Assembly (NCBI GenBank): GCA_902168115.1
Contig: CABHPB010000110.1
Span: 1-64,000 of the forward strand
DNA length: 64,000 nucleotides
DNA from: an uncultured Methylopila sp.
GTDB lineage: Bacteria; Pseudomonadota; Alphaproteobacteria; Rhizobiales; Methylopilaceae
Reading direction: 5' to 3'
The position numbers and the translations under genes were made by a program. Positions 46,729 through 56,224 of this stretch are shown one piece after another (within the stretch, counting starts at the first letter, position 1; every line of letters starts with the position of its first letter). The notes beneath the pieces are model-generated. The model searched no databases and was not told where the DNA came from. It saw nothing but the letters and a program-made list of their open reading frames with translations.

Positions 46729-49700
46729 TTACGCCACAGGTCCCGAGGCGATCGCCTCGATGTTGACCAGGAACGCCTTGTATTCCGGCGTCTCGATGTT
46801 CGCGTCGCCCACGAAGGGGGTCAGCGAGTTCGGGTTCATGCCCTTCTTGGCCGCGCCCATGAATCCCCAGTGCTGCGGGATGCCGACGATGTGGGTCGGC
46901 TTGCCGTCGACCATCAGCGGCTTGATGCGCTTGGTGACCACCGCCTTGGCCTTGATCGACCCGCGGTTTGACCAGACGCGCACCCAGCCGCCCTTGGCGA
47001 TGCCCTTTTCCTTCGCGAGCTCTTCCGAGATCTCGACGAAGAATTCAGGCTGCAGCGCCGCGTTGACCCAGACGTGCTTGGTCCACTGGTGGAAGTGCTC
47101 GGTCAGCCGGTAGCTCGTCGCGACGTACGGATACTTCTCGCTGGAGCCGAGCGCCGCGAAGTCGCCCTTGAAGATGCGCGCGGCGGGATTGCCGCGGATC
47201 TTCGGCGCGACCGCGTTTGCGACCGGTGACTCGAAGGGCTCGTAGTGCGTCGGGAACGGTCCGTCCCGCATCATCTTGCGGGTGAAGAACCGCGCGACGC
47301 CCTCCGGGTTCATGATGAACGGGCCGATCGCCTGCTCCGGCTTGAAGGCCGGGCTGTAGTCAGGCACGTCGAGGCCGCTCCACTTCTCGCCGTTCCACCA
47401 GACGAGCTTGCGGGTGTCGTCCCACGGCTTGCCGGCCGGGTCCGACGATGCGCGGTTGTAGAGGATGCGGCGGTTGGCCGGCCACGACCACGCCCACTTG
47501 GGCGCAAGGCCGGCGTCCTCCGGATCGCTCTTGTCGCGACGGGCCATGTTGTTGCCCGCCTCCGTCCAGCAGCCGGCGTAGATCCAGCAGAAGCCCTGCG
47601 TGGAGCCGTCGTCGCGCATCTGCGCGAAGCCGTCGAGCTGCTTGCCCTTGGCCAGGATGACCTTGGTCGCGTCCTTCGGATCGAACACGTCGCCGAGGGC
47701 CGAGCCGTTCATCTCCTTTGCGAGCTCCTGAGGGGTCGGATCCTCGGGATTCGCATAGGGCCAGTTGAGCTTGAGGATCGGGTCTGGGAACGCCCCGCCC
47801 TCGGCCTCGTAGAGCTTCTTCAGCCGGAGCCAGACCTGGGCCATGATCCAGGTGTCGAGCTTGGCCTCTCCGGGCGGCTTCTGTCCCGGATAGTGCCACT
47901 GCAGCCAGCGCCCGGAGTTGACCAGCGAACCCTCGTCCTCGGCGAAGCAGCTCGTCGGCAGCTGGAACACCTCGGTCTGGATGTCCGCCGACTTCACGTC
48001 GTTGAACTCGCCGTGGTTCTCCCAGAAGCGCGACGTCTCCGTGTCGAGCGGATCCATCGTCACGAGGAACTTGAGCTTCGACAGGCCCTCCGTGAGCTTC
48101 GCCCGGTTGGGGAAGGTCATCAGCGGGTTGAAGCCCTGGCAGAAGTAGCCCGACATCTTGCCCTGCGCCATCAGGTCGAAGGCGCGCAGGACGTCGTAGG
48201 TGACGTCGAGCTTGGGCAGCCAGTCGTAGTTCCAGTTGTTCTCCGCCGTCGCCGTCGCGCCCCACATGGACTTGGTGAACGAGACGAAGAACTTCTTGTA
48301 GTTCTGCCAGTAGCTCATCTGGTTCGGCCGCAACGGCTTGAAGCCGCGGGTCGACATGTAGGCGTTGAAGTCCGGCTCCTTCTCCGTCGGCATCGTGAGA
48401 TAGCCGGGGATGAGGTTCGACATCAGGCCGAGGTCGGTGAGCCCCTGGATGTTGGAGTGGCCGCGCAGCGCGTTCATGCCGCCGCCCCGAACGCCGATGT
48501 TGCCCAGCAGCAGCTGGATCATCGCCATGCAGCGGATGTTCTGCGAGCCCTTGGAGTGCTGCGTCCAGCCGAGCGCGTACATCGACGTCATCGTCTTCGT
48601 CGGCGTCGAGCACGTGGCCATCATCTCGGCCACCTTCAGGAACTTGTCCTTCGGCGAGCCGCAGATCTTCTCGACCAGCTCCGGCGTGTAGACCGCGAAG
48701 TGCTTCTTCATCAGCTGGAAGACGCAGTTCGGGTCCTGCAGCGTGTCGTCGACCTTCGCGAAGCCGTCCTCGCCCATCTGGTATTCCCAGTTGGACATGT
48801 CGTAGCCGCGCTTGGCCTCGTCGTAGCCGACGAACAGGCCGTCCGTGAAACCGAACTCCGGTTTCACGAGGAAGCCGACGTTGGTGTAGGACTTGACGTA
48901 CTCGTGCTGGATCTTGTCGTTCGACAAGAGGTAGTTGATCACGCCGCCGAGGAACGCGATGTCGGTTCCGGGCCGGATCGGGCAGTAATAGTCGGCCACC
49001 GACGCCGTGCGCGTGTAGCGCGGGTCGACGACGATCAGCTTGGCGCCGCGGGTCTCCTTGGCCTTGACGACCCATTTGAAGCCGCAGGGATGCGCTTCAG
49101 CGGCGTTGCCGCCCATGACGACGACAAGGTCCGTCGAGGCGATGTCGCCCCAGGAGTTGGTCATCGCGCCGCGACCGAATGTTGGGGCGAGACTCGCCAC
49201 CGTCGGTCCGTGTCAAACGCGCGCCTGGTTGTCGAACACCACCATGCCGGTCGAACGCACGACCTTCCAGGTCAGCGTCGCCGTTTCGTTGGTCGTGGCC
49301 GAGGCCGCGAGGAAGCCCGTGGTCGCCCACCGGTTGACGGTCACGCCGTCCTTGGACTGCGCGACGAAGTTCTTGTCGCGATCGTCCTTCAACAGCCGGG
49401 CGATGCGGTCGAGCGCGACGTCCCACGACACCCGCTCGAACTTGTCCGAGCCGGGCTTGCGATGCATCGGGTACTTGAGGCGCGTGTCCGAATGCACGAA
49501 GTCGAGCAGGGCAGCGCCCTTCGGGCAGAGCGTGCCCCGGTTCACCGGATGGTCCGGGTCGCCCTCGATGTGCATGATCGCCGGCTCGTTGCCGGCCGAA
49601 CCGTCGCCGACGCCGTACATCAGGACGCCGCAGGCAACCGAGCAATACGGGCACGTGTTCCGGGTTTCCGTCGTCTTCGCGAGCTTGAAGGGCCGCACCG

Positions 49701-49812
49701 TCTGGGCCAAAGCCTGTTCGGCGCCGCCGAAGCCCATCGCTCCGAGCGTCGTCCCGGCGATGCCCGCGCTTGCAGTTCGCAAGAACTGCCTCCGCGAAAT
49801 GTCGCCGATCAT
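46729..49812 (-). CDS. fdnG: Selenocysteine-containing formate dehydrogenase major subunit
   Basis: A 1027-residue molybdo-bis-MGD subunit that oxidises formate in the periplasm. It begins with a twin-arginine signal (SRRQFLRTASAG), then the [4Fe-4S] motif CPYCSVACGV..TLCPKGA. Codon 200 is an in-frame TGA at 49213-49215 in the context V-U-HGPTVA, the active-site selenocysteine of FdnG/FdoG. A SECIS hairpin follows at once, and selA and selB lie in the same gene string. Automated calling will split it into two ORFs (49213-49812 and 46729-49200). First gene of fdnG-fdxH-fdnI. Confidence 0.96.
49184..49201 (-). promoter_or_regulatory. SECIS element of fdnG
   Basis: Counting U of the UGA as 1, bases 15-32 fold as GG-U-GGCGA-GUC-UCGCC-CC. 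That gives a bulged U at 17 and G23, U24 in the apical loop, the same positions as in the E. coli fdhF SECIS that SelB reads. Genomic positions are 49199 for U17 and 49193/49192 for G23/U24. Confidence 0.92.
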
Positions 49813-49901
49813 CGGGGAAGCATCCTCCCTTCTATTGGCCGCTGGACCCCCCGGTCCCGCAACGCAATGGCGCCGGCGCCATGCCGACCCGCATTGAATG
49901 A

Positions 49902-49931
49902 AAATTACGATCGCCTGATAGCCAATGTCAA
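49902..49931 (-). promoter_or_regulatory. Candidate fdnG promoter
   Basis: On the minus strand a perfect TTGACA (49926-49931) is followed after 18 bases by TAATTT (49902-49907). The leader to the ATG at 49812 is about 85 bases, with GGGAGGAT as a ribosome site. The -10 match is weak, so the call is tentative. Confidence 0.35.
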
Positions 49932-50079
49932 ACTGTTCCAGATCGTGTTGCGGCGCAAAAATGGTTTGCTTGGAGCGACTTAGCGCTCTGGAGCCGGCTG
50001 GTCGCGAAGCTGTGTACGAGACGCGCGGGACCCTGGACCGGCGCGGTGGCCCTTATCTGGCGGACGGAACGGCAACCCG

Positions 50080-50313
50080 ATGAAATCGCTCGATCTTCGA
50101 GGCCTGCGCTGCCCGCTTCCCGTTCTCAGGACGCGCAAGGCGCTGGCGGGGCTGGAAGCCGGCGAGTCGCTGGCGGTGATCAGCGACGATCCGCTCGCGG
50201 CCGTCGACATCCCGCACCTCCTGCGTGAATCGGGCGACGAACTGGTCCTCGCGGAGGCCCATGAGGGCGGCGGACGGCGATTCTTGATCCGCCGGGCGGC
50301 CCGGCGAAGCTGA
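50080..50313 (+). CDS. TusA-family sulfur carrier protein
   Basis: 77 residues of the TusA/SirA fold. The persulfide cysteine is C11 in DLRGLRCPLPVLRTRKAL, the family signature; the DDPLAAVDIPHLLRESGDE segment follows. It is divergent from fdnG. In Enterobacteria sulfur relay from IscS/TusA and FdhD supports formate dehydrogenase activity, so a role in sulfurating Moco is attractive, but tRNA thiolation or other sulfur transfer is equally possible from sequence. Confidence 0.88.
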   Translation: MKSLDLRGLRCPLPVLRTRKALAGLEAGESLAVISDDPLAAVDIPHLLRESGDELVLAEAHEGGGRRFLIRRAARRS

Positions 50314-50399
50314 CGGCGAAGCGGTCGGACAAGTCGCCGCTTGAACGGCGACGCGGCTGCCACTAGGGTCCGCCGCGCCGCGCCCTCCGCGCCGCGGTC

Positions 50400-50475
50400 G
50401 AGCGCGTAGCTCAGCTGGTAGAGCAACGGACTTTTAATCTGTAGGTCCTGGGTTCGAGTCCCAGCGCGCTCACCA
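50400..50475 (+). tRNA. tRNA-Lys (anticodon UUU)
   Basis: A complete 76-base cloverleaf: acceptor GAGCGCG/CGCGCTC, D arm with AGCTGGTAGAG, anticodon loop CTTTTAA giving UUU, T arm with GGTTCGAGTCC, discriminator A and encoded CCA at 50473-50475. A short GC hairpin follows at 50477-50492 without a T tract. Confidence 0.97.
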
Positions 50476-50908
50476 CGCCGCTTGCGCGGCGCCCCGAGCT
50501 CCTCCCGCCCCTGCCTGGTTCTACGAGCCAGACCGGCCGTCGGCGCGACGTGAGGCTTTCCGCGGCCGCCCGCCGTCATCGCGGCCCGCCTCCGCGACAG
50601 ATGACTGAGACAATTGATTAAATTGCCATTCAGTTATCAGGCTTCCGGTCGACGTATCGAAGTCGGCGCCAAGAATATCGATAAGTAGTTTCCCTTATTG
50701 AACCATTTCCCCTGCGTCTCACACTCAGGATACGGGTCTCGCTCGTCGTGAAAGGGGGCGGGAGGCGCCGAGGTATCGCTCGGCGCCGCCAAGTCGGCGC
50801 TGGCGCGTCGACGGCATGACGCGTCGCCGGTCTCGAATCGGCGGCGCGGGCCCCACGCGTATCGCGAAGACGAGCGTCAACACCAACAGGAACAGGGGGT
50901 AAGCTTCC
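50476..50908. other. Gene-free stretch after tRNA-Lys
   Basis: About 430 bases. It contains an A+T-rich patch near 50610-50720, unlike the rest of the window, and a perfect nine-base stem GGCGCCGAG / CTCGGCGCC at 50764-50787 (loop six). I find no credible ORF: those on the minus strand here are shadows. It probably holds the promoter and leader of the secreted-protein gene. Confidence 0.5.
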
Positions 50909-51454
50909 ATGCGTACGCATTTGAACAGCCGCACGCCGGTCGTCATGAAAGGCCTGCTCGTGGCGCTGGCCACGGTCTGCATACCCGCCGTCGCGGGCGC
51001 CGTCGTGACGGACGTCCAGGGCGGCCCGATCCAGTCGATCAAGATCCTGCGCAACGATAGCTCCGCCTCGACCACGTCCACGACCTTCCTGGACGTTCCG
51101 GGCGCGACGACCACCCTCAAGGTGAAGCAGGACGACACCCTGGTCACCGTCCGGTACAGCGCCGAATCCCAGTGCAACGGAGGCGGCGCCGGCAACTGGT
51201 GTTCGCTGAGGATCGTCGCCGAGCGTAATGGCGACGAAACCGAGCTTCGACCTGCGTCCGGGCAAGACTTCGCGTTCGACTCGGTGGAAACGGGCGGCGA
51301 CGGCTTCTGGACCAGCGCGTCCATGGACCGCTCGATCGTGCTGCCCAAGGGCAAGTACAAGATCAAGCTGCAGTGGTCGACGACCAGCGCCTCGACGACG
51401 TTCCGGCTGGACGATTCGAGCCTCACGATCGAGACGGCGCTCTCGACCGAATGA
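50909..51454 (+). CDS. Secreted protein of unknown function
   Basis: 181 residues. A signal peptide covers about 1-31 (VVMKGLLVALATVCIPAVAGA). The mature part is rich in Ser, Thr, Asp and beta-prone, with one likely disulfide (QCNGGGAGNWC), and no recognised domain; repeated ST stretches occur (SSASTTSTTF and STTSASTTF). A GGGGG ribosome site precedes the ATG at 50909. It converges with the Pro/Asp-rich gene next to a type I secretion pair, but having its own Sec signal it is unlikely to be that system's substrate. Confidence 0.72.
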   Translation: MRTHLNSRTPVVMKGLLVALATVCIPAVAGAVVTDVQGGPIQSIKILRNDSSASTTSTTFLDVPGATTTLKVKQDDTLVTVRYSAESQCNGGGAGNWCSLRIVAERNGDETELRPASGQDFAFDSVETGGDGFWTSASMDRSIVLPKGKYKIKLQWSTTSASTTFRLDDSSLTIETALSTE

Positions 51455-51465
51455 CGAAAACCTTT

Positions 51466-51492
51466 CCGCGGCGGGCGTGACGTCCGCCGCGG
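51466..51492. terminator. Convergent hairpin terminator
   Basis: A 12-base stem CCGCGGCGGGCG / CGTCCGCCGCGG with a three-base loop lies between two converging stops. On the minus strand it is followed by AAAGGTTTTC, weakly terminator-like. Confidence 0.5.
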
Positions 51493-51495
51493 CCC

Positions 51496-51744
51496 TTACA
51501 CGGCCGGAGGATCGATGATCGGCTCTTCCGGCGGAACCGGCTCGTCGATCGATGGATCGAGGTCCGGATCTGGATTCGGCACGATGTCGGGATCCTGCAC
51601 CGGCGCCTCGTCCGGCGGCGCGGGCGGATAAACCGGCTGGCCGGGATTCGGCGGAATGTCCGGCTGGGGCACGTTCGGGCCGAGCCTCGCGGCGACCGGC
51701 GCGCCGCCGCCGACGGACGCCGGCCGTGTTTCGATATGGAGCAT
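51496..51744 (-). CDS. Pro/Asp-rich small protein
   Basis: 82 residues; about a third are proline, with many Asp and Glu, in irregular PxP and PDxDPD units (VPNPDPDLDPSIDEPVPPEE). No signal peptide, no helix, no cysteine, so intrinsically disordered. The ribosome site AAAGGAGG sits five bases before the ATG at 51744, one of the best in the window, which argues that it is expressed. It lies just downstream of the type I secretion adaptor in the same direction and could be a small secreted substrate; that is inference. Confidence 0.65.
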   Translation of the reverse strand: MLHIETRPASVGGGAPVAARLGPNVPQPDIPPNPGQPVYPPAPPDEAPVQDPDIVPNPDPDLDPSIDEPVPPEEPIIDPPAV

Positions 51745-51841
51745 CACAGCCTCCTTTCGCGCGGCGGCCCGTCCGGCCGCGACGCTCGGGAGTCAAACCG
51801 CGCGGAGGCGGACCGGTTCCGTCACGAGCGGGCCGGCGCGC

Positions 51842-53194
51842 TCACTGCTCCCGGAAGCTCCGGCGGAACGAGTGGATGACGGGCTCGAGAAAATACTCCA
51901 TCGCGACCCGCTTCTTGGCCTCGATATAGGCCTCCACCGGCGAGCCCGGCTTCATCTCCTCGACGCGCGCATAGGCGGCGAAGGCGGACCGGTCGACCGC
52001 GACCTTGGCGACGTAATAGGTCTGCTGGGTCTGCTGGTCGGTGAGCGCGTCGGCGCCGACCATGATCACCCTCCCCGGCAGCAGCGGCATGTCGCGCATG
52101 GGGAACGCCGTAAAAGAGACCCGAGCCGCCTGGCCCGCCTCGATGTTGCGGATCTCCTGCGGCGCGACCTTGCCCTCGATGATGAGGTCGCCCTCGGTCG
52201 GCACGATCTGCATGATCATGTCGCCGGGCTTGACCACGCCGCCCACGGTCTTGACCTGGCTGTTGAGCACGTAGCCCGTATCGGGCGCGAGCACCTGGGT
52301 GCGCCCGAGAATGTCGGAACTGGCGTTGAGCTTCGCTCTCAGCCCGGCCGCCTCCGACCGCGCCTTGGCCAGTTCCGCCGAGGACTCGTTCAGGAAGGCG
52401 GTGCGGGTGTTGTCGAGGGTGATCGACTTCTCGACCTGCTCGATCTCCGCACGCTTGATGTCCGACTGCAGGGCCGCCATCTCGGTCTCGAGTTCGGACT
52501 TGCGGCGCTGCAGGTCGAGCAGCAGCGGCTTGCGGGCGAGCCCCTTCTCCATGAGCTGTTCGGCGTCGGCGATCTGGATCTCGATCAGCTTCAGCTGATC
52601 CTTGGATCCGGCGATGCGCGCCCGCCCGCCCTTCGCCTGCTCGCCGAGCTTGGCGATCTGCGCGCGGAGCAGGCTCTCCTTCTCCTTGACGTCGCGCACG
52701 CTCGTCTCGAACAGGTCCCGCTGCTCCTTCATGAAACCGGCGAAGCCGGGATCGTCCTCCGCCACCGCGAGCGCCTCGCCGAAGTCGATCGTCTGGGCGC
52801 CGCTGATCTGGGCCTCGAGGCGGGCGGACTCCGCGAGCCGTCGCGAAAGCGTGTCGCGGCTCTGTCCGACCGCCGCGAGCGCCTGCGCCCGCTCGAGCGT
52901 GACGAGCGGCTGGCCCTTCTTCACGAGGTCGCCGTCGCGCGCCAGGATCTCGCGGACGATGCCGCCCTCCAGATGCTGCACCGACTTGCGGCTCGCCTCG
53001 GGACCGATCGCGCCCTTCACGACCGCGCCGGCCGACAGCGGCGCCGTCGAGGCCCAGACCGTGAAGCCGCCCATGAAGCCGAAGATCACGATCGCGCCGG
53101 TGATCGCGACGCCGCGCAGCCTGATCGCCAGTCCGGGCGGCCGGCGCGCCACGTCGACCGGCGCCGGGGCGGGCGCAGTTTCACGTCCGCTCAT
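51842..53194 (-). CDS. Type I secretion membrane-fusion (HlyD/PrtE) protein
   Basis: 450 residues: one N-terminal helix (AITGAIVIFGFMGGFTVWAS), a barrel-lipoyl segment (SVQHLEGGIVREILARDGDLVKKGQPL), a long periplasmic coiled coil (about 120-290), and the second lipoyl half and beta-barrel with VLAPDTGYVLN and GGVVKPGDMIMQIVP. This is the adaptor that bridges the ABC transporter to a TolC-type channel. Its start overlaps the transporter stop by four bases. Confidence 0.94.
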   Translation of the reverse strand: MSGRETAPAPAPVDVARRPPGLAIRLRGVAITGAIVIFGFMGGFTVWASTAPLSAGAVVKGAIGPEASRKSVQHLEGGIVREILARDGDLVKKGQPLVTLERAQALAAVGQSRDTLSRRLAESARLEAQISGAQTIDFGEALAVAEDDPGFAGFMKEQRDLFETSVRDVKEKESLLRAQIAKLGEQAKGGRARIAGSKDQLKLIEIQIADAEQLMEKGLARKPLLLDLQRRKSELETEMAALQSDIKRAEIEQVEKSITLDNTRTAFLNESSAELAKARSEAAGLRAKLNASSDILGRTQVLAPDTGYVLNSQVKTVGGVVKPGDMIMQIVPTEGDLIIEGKVAPQEIRNIEAGQAARVSFTAFPMRDMPLLPGRVIMVGADALTDQQTQQTYYVAKVAVDRSAFAAYARVEEMKPGSPVEAYIEAKKRVAMEYFLEPVIHSFRRSFREQ

Positions 53195-54942
53195 CGCGGC
53201 GCTCCCGGAACGGCGCGGACGTCCGCGCCGCTTTTCACGGGGGCGACCAGCTCGCGCAGGATTTCGGTCGGGGGCCCGAGCTTGGTGATCTGGCCGTTCT
53301 GCATGACCGCGACCCGATCCGCGAGATGCGCCAGCGCCGGTTTGTGCGTCACGATGAGGACCGTCACCTTGCGTTGCTTGAGCGCAGCGATGCAGTTCAC
53401 GAGCGCGCGCTCGCCGTCGCCGTCGAGGCTCGCGTTCGGCTCGTCGAGCACGACGAGGCGCGTCTGGCCATAGACGGCGCGGGCCAGCGCCACACGCTGG
53501 CGCTGGCCTCCGGAGAGCATGGCGCCGCCATTGGCCAGCATTGTGTCGTAACCCTCGGGCAGCGACAGGATCAGGTCATGGCAGCCGGCGAGCTTCGCGG
53601 CCTCCACGACGGCAGCGTCGTCGGGGTCGTCGAAGCGTGAGATGACATCGCGCACCCGTCCCGAGAACAGCTCGGTGCCCTGCGCAAGATAGCCGATATA
53701 CTTGCGGCGCTGGTCGTCGCGCCAGAGCATGACGTCGCCGCCGTCGAGCCTCACCACGCCGCGCGTCGGCGTCCGGCTCCCGACGATGGCGCGGCACAGG
53801 GTCGATTTTCCCGAGCCCGACGGGCCGATGAAGGCCAGGCTGCTGCCGGCGTCGATCTTCAGCGAGACGTTGGCGAGGATCGCCTTGTCGTTGGAGGGCG
53901 TCAGGATCGTCACCTTCTCGATGACGACCCTGCCCTCCGGCGCCGGAAGCGCGATCGGATCCTCGATCGTGCGGCTCGCCGCGTTGAGCAGCTCCTTGAT
54001 CCGCCCCCAGGCCGACCTGCACTGCTGCAGCCCGCGCCAGGCCGCGATCGACTGGTCGAGCGGCGCGAGCGCGCGCGACAGCAGGATCGAGCTCGCGATC
54101 ATGCCGCCCGGCGTGATGTGTCCCCCGAGCGTGAGATAGGCGCCGAGCGCGAGCGTGCAGATCTGGGCGACGACGCGCAGGAACTTGCCCGAGCCGATCA
54201 TCACCGTGCCGCGGTCGGTCGCCTCGGCCAGCAGCGCGGTGGAGGTCGCGTTCGCCGCGCTGGCGCGGGCCGCGAGCCGGCGGCTCATTCCCATCGCCGC
54301 GACCGTGTCGACGTTGCGCGCTGCCTCCGCAAGGACGCGCTGAGCCTCCGCATGGCCCTGCGCCACCTTCTCCGTCGCGGGTTTCGTCACCCGGTCGTTG
54401 ATCAGCGCGAGCCCGACGATCAGAACGGCGAAGACGAGACCGAGCAGTCCGAGATCGGGATGGATCAGCGTGCAGCCGAGCAGGAAGACGGGCATCCACG
54501 GCACGTCGCAGAGCGAAGGCAGCGTCGGTCCCGACAGGAAGCCGCGCACGGTGCGCAGGTCGTTGAACGGCGCGCCTTCCTGCGCGCCGAGCTTGATCAT
54601 GCCGCGCTCCGCCGACATCGCGGCGGCGAAGACCGGCTCGAACAGGATGTCCTCGATCCACTCGCCGATGCGAGCGAGCGCGCGCAGGCGCAGCGCCTCG
54701 AGCCAGGCGTAGACGCCGATCGCGGCGGCGGCGATCAGTGTGACGTAGATGAGCGTCTCGACCACGCCGGACCGCAGCACGCGGTCGTAGACCTGCATCA
54801 TGTAGAGGGAGGGGACGAGCAGCAGCAGGTTGATCGCGATCGAGAACACCGCGAGCAGGCCGATCGCCGAGTTCAGCTCGCGCCGAACCGTTCGGAGGAT
54901 TTCGACCCCCGGTCCGTCTCGACTGCCTTGCGCCTGCGCCAT
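53191..54942 (-). CDS. Type I secretion ABC transporter (PrtD family)
   Basis: 583 residues fusing a six-helix membrane domain (about 25-310) to an ATPase. Walker A is GPSGSGKS (373-380), the signature LSGGQ 476-480, Walker B LVVLDE 496-501, and the H-loop is in IVTHKPALA. The short N-terminus lacks a C39 peptidase or CLD, as in PrtD/AprD exporters of RTX-type proteases and adhesins. It exports an unfolded protein directly across both membranes. No RTX protein or TolC gene is in the window. Confidence 0.94.
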   Translation of the reverse strand: MAQAQGSRDGPGVEILRTVRRELNSAIGLLAVFSIAINLLLLVPSLYMMQVYDRVLRSGVVETLIYVTLIAAAAIGVYAWLEALRLRALARIGEWIEDILFEPVFAAAMSAERGMIKLGAQEGAPFNDLRTVRGFLSGPTLPSLCDVPWMPVFLLGCTLIHPDLGLLGLVFAVLIVGLALINDRVTKPATEKVAQGHAEAQRVLAEAARNVDTVAAMGMSRRLAARASAANATSTALLAEATDRGTVMIGSGKFLRVVAQICTLALGAYLTLGGHITPGGMIASSILLSRALAPLDQSIAAWRGLQQCRSAWGRIKELLNAASRTIEDPIALPAPEGRVVIEKVTILTPSNDKAILANVSLKIDAGSSLAFIGPSGSGKSTLCRAIVGSRTPTRGVVRLDGGDVMLWRDDQRRKYIGYLAQGTELFSGRVRDVISRFDDPDDAAVVEAAKLAGCHDLILSLPEGYDTMLANGGAMLSGGQRQRVALARAVYGQTRLVVLDEPNASLDGDGERALVNCIAALKQRKVTVLIVTHKPALAHLADRVAVMQNGQITKLGPPTEILRELVAPVKSGADVRAVPGAPR

Positions 54943-55105
54943 GCGCCTTCACTCAACTCCGTCGCGCCGCGCCAGCATCTTCACGGCCGGCCTGGCGAAA
55001 GCTCATCGCGTCGTTTCGCTCATGATGCAACATGGCCCTTGCGTTTCGGTTGCACGCAAAGGGCCTCATGCGCCCGATCATCGCTCCTGGAGCCGGAAAC
55101 CTCTC

Positions 55106-56224
55106 TCAGTCCAGCCCCTTGGCCCAGCCTTCCGAGCAGGCCTGCGCATAGTCCGCGAAGCGCCGCTCCGCGATGGCGGCTCGCGCCCCGCTCATGAGCT
55201 GCTGGTAATAGGAGATATTGTTCCAGCTCAGAAGCGTCATGCCGAGAATTTCACCGCACTTCACCAGATGGTGGAGATAGGCGCGGGAATAGTCGCGCGC
55301 CGCCGGACAGTCGCTTTCCTCATCGAGCGGCCGGGGATCGTCCGCGAAGCGCGCGTTCTTGAGGTTGATCTTGCCGAAGCGGGTGAAGGCCTGGCCGTGC
55401 CGGCCGGCGCGAGTCGGCATCACGCAGTCGAACATGTCGATCCCCCGCGCGACCGACTTCAGCATGTCGTCGGGCGTGCCGACGCCCATCAGGTAGCGCG
55501 GGCGCTCGGCCGGCAGCTCCGGGACCGTCTCGTCGAGCATGGCGAGCATCACGTCCTGCGGCTCGCCGACCGCGAGGCCTCCGACCGCATAGCCGTCGAA
55601 GCCGATATCGACGAGGCCGCGCGCCGACACGCGCCGCAGATCCGGGACGTCGCCGCCCTGGACGATGCCGAACAGCGCCCTGCCCTCCGGCGTCCCGAAC
55701 GCCGCCTTCGACCGCTCGGCCCAGTCCAGCGACAGCCGCATGGCGCGCTCCACCTCCTCGCGCGAGGCGGGCAGTCGCACGCATTCGTCGAGCTGCATGG
55801 TGACGTCCGCGCCGAGCAGACGCTGGATCTCGACGGAGCGCTCGGGCGTCAGCCGGTGGGTCGAGCCGTCGATGTGGGACTGGAAGGTGACGCCGTCCTT
55901 ATCGAGCTTCCTCAGCGCCGCGAGCGACATGACCTGGAAGCCGCCGGAATCGGTGAGGATCGGGCGCGGCCAGCGCATGAAATGATGCAGCCCGCCGAGC
56001 GCCGCCACCCGTTCCGCGCCCGGCCGCAGCATCAGGTGGTAGACGTTGCCGAGCACGACGTCGGCGCCGGTCTGGCGGACCTGGTCGACGGTCAGCGCCT
56101 TCACGGTCGCCGCGGTGCCGACCGGCATGAAGGCGGGCGTGCGGATCTCTCCGCGCGGAAACACGATCTCGCCAGTGCGCGCCGCGCCGTCCGTCGCGGA
56201 GACGGAGAAGGGGATCTTGCTCAT
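55106..56224 (-). CDS. tgt: tRNA-guanine transglycosylase Tgt
   Basis: Tgt exchanges G34 for preQ1 in GUN-anticodon tRNAs during queuosine synthesis. 372 residues with [12 protein letters not shown] (active-site Asp), [28 protein letters not shown] and [12 protein letters not shown]. The canonical zinc site CxCxxC(...)H reads SDCPAARDY here: only one of the three cysteines is kept, though AYLHHL is intact. Start at ATG 56224 overlaps the queA stop by four bases. Confidence 0.95.
   Translation of the reverse strand: MSKIPFSVSATDGAARTGEIVFPRGEIRTPAFMPVGTAATVKALTVDQVRQTGADVVLGNVYHLMLRPGAERVAALGGLHHFMRWPRPILTDSGGFQVMSLAALRKLDKDGVTFQSHIDGSTHRLTPERSVEIQRLLGADVTMQLDECVRLPASREEVERAMRLSLDWAERSKAAFGTPEGRALFGIVQGGDVPDLRRVSARGLVDIGFDGYAVGGLAVGEPQDVMLAMLDETVPELPAERPRYLMGVGTPDDMLKSVARGIDMFDCVMPTRAGRHGQAFTRFGKINLKNARFADDPRPLDEESDCPAARDYSRAYLHHLVKCGEILGMTLLSWNNISYYQQLMSGARAAIAERRFADYAQACSEGWAKGLD

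Noticed and set aside
46729-49812. fdnG as a broken gene (nonsense mutation) because two ORFs are separated by TGA
   Set aside because: The TGA context V-U-HGPTVA, the SECIS hairpin and adjacent selA/selB explain it as selenocysteine.
47245-49983. Long plus-strand open frame opposite fdnG
   Set aside because: Composition typical of an antisense shadow; the real gene with cofactor motifs is on the minus strand.
50630-51796. Minus-strand open frames opposite the secreted-protein gene
   Set aside because: Arg-rich or irregular composition without signal or motif; the plus frame has a signal peptide and ribosome site.
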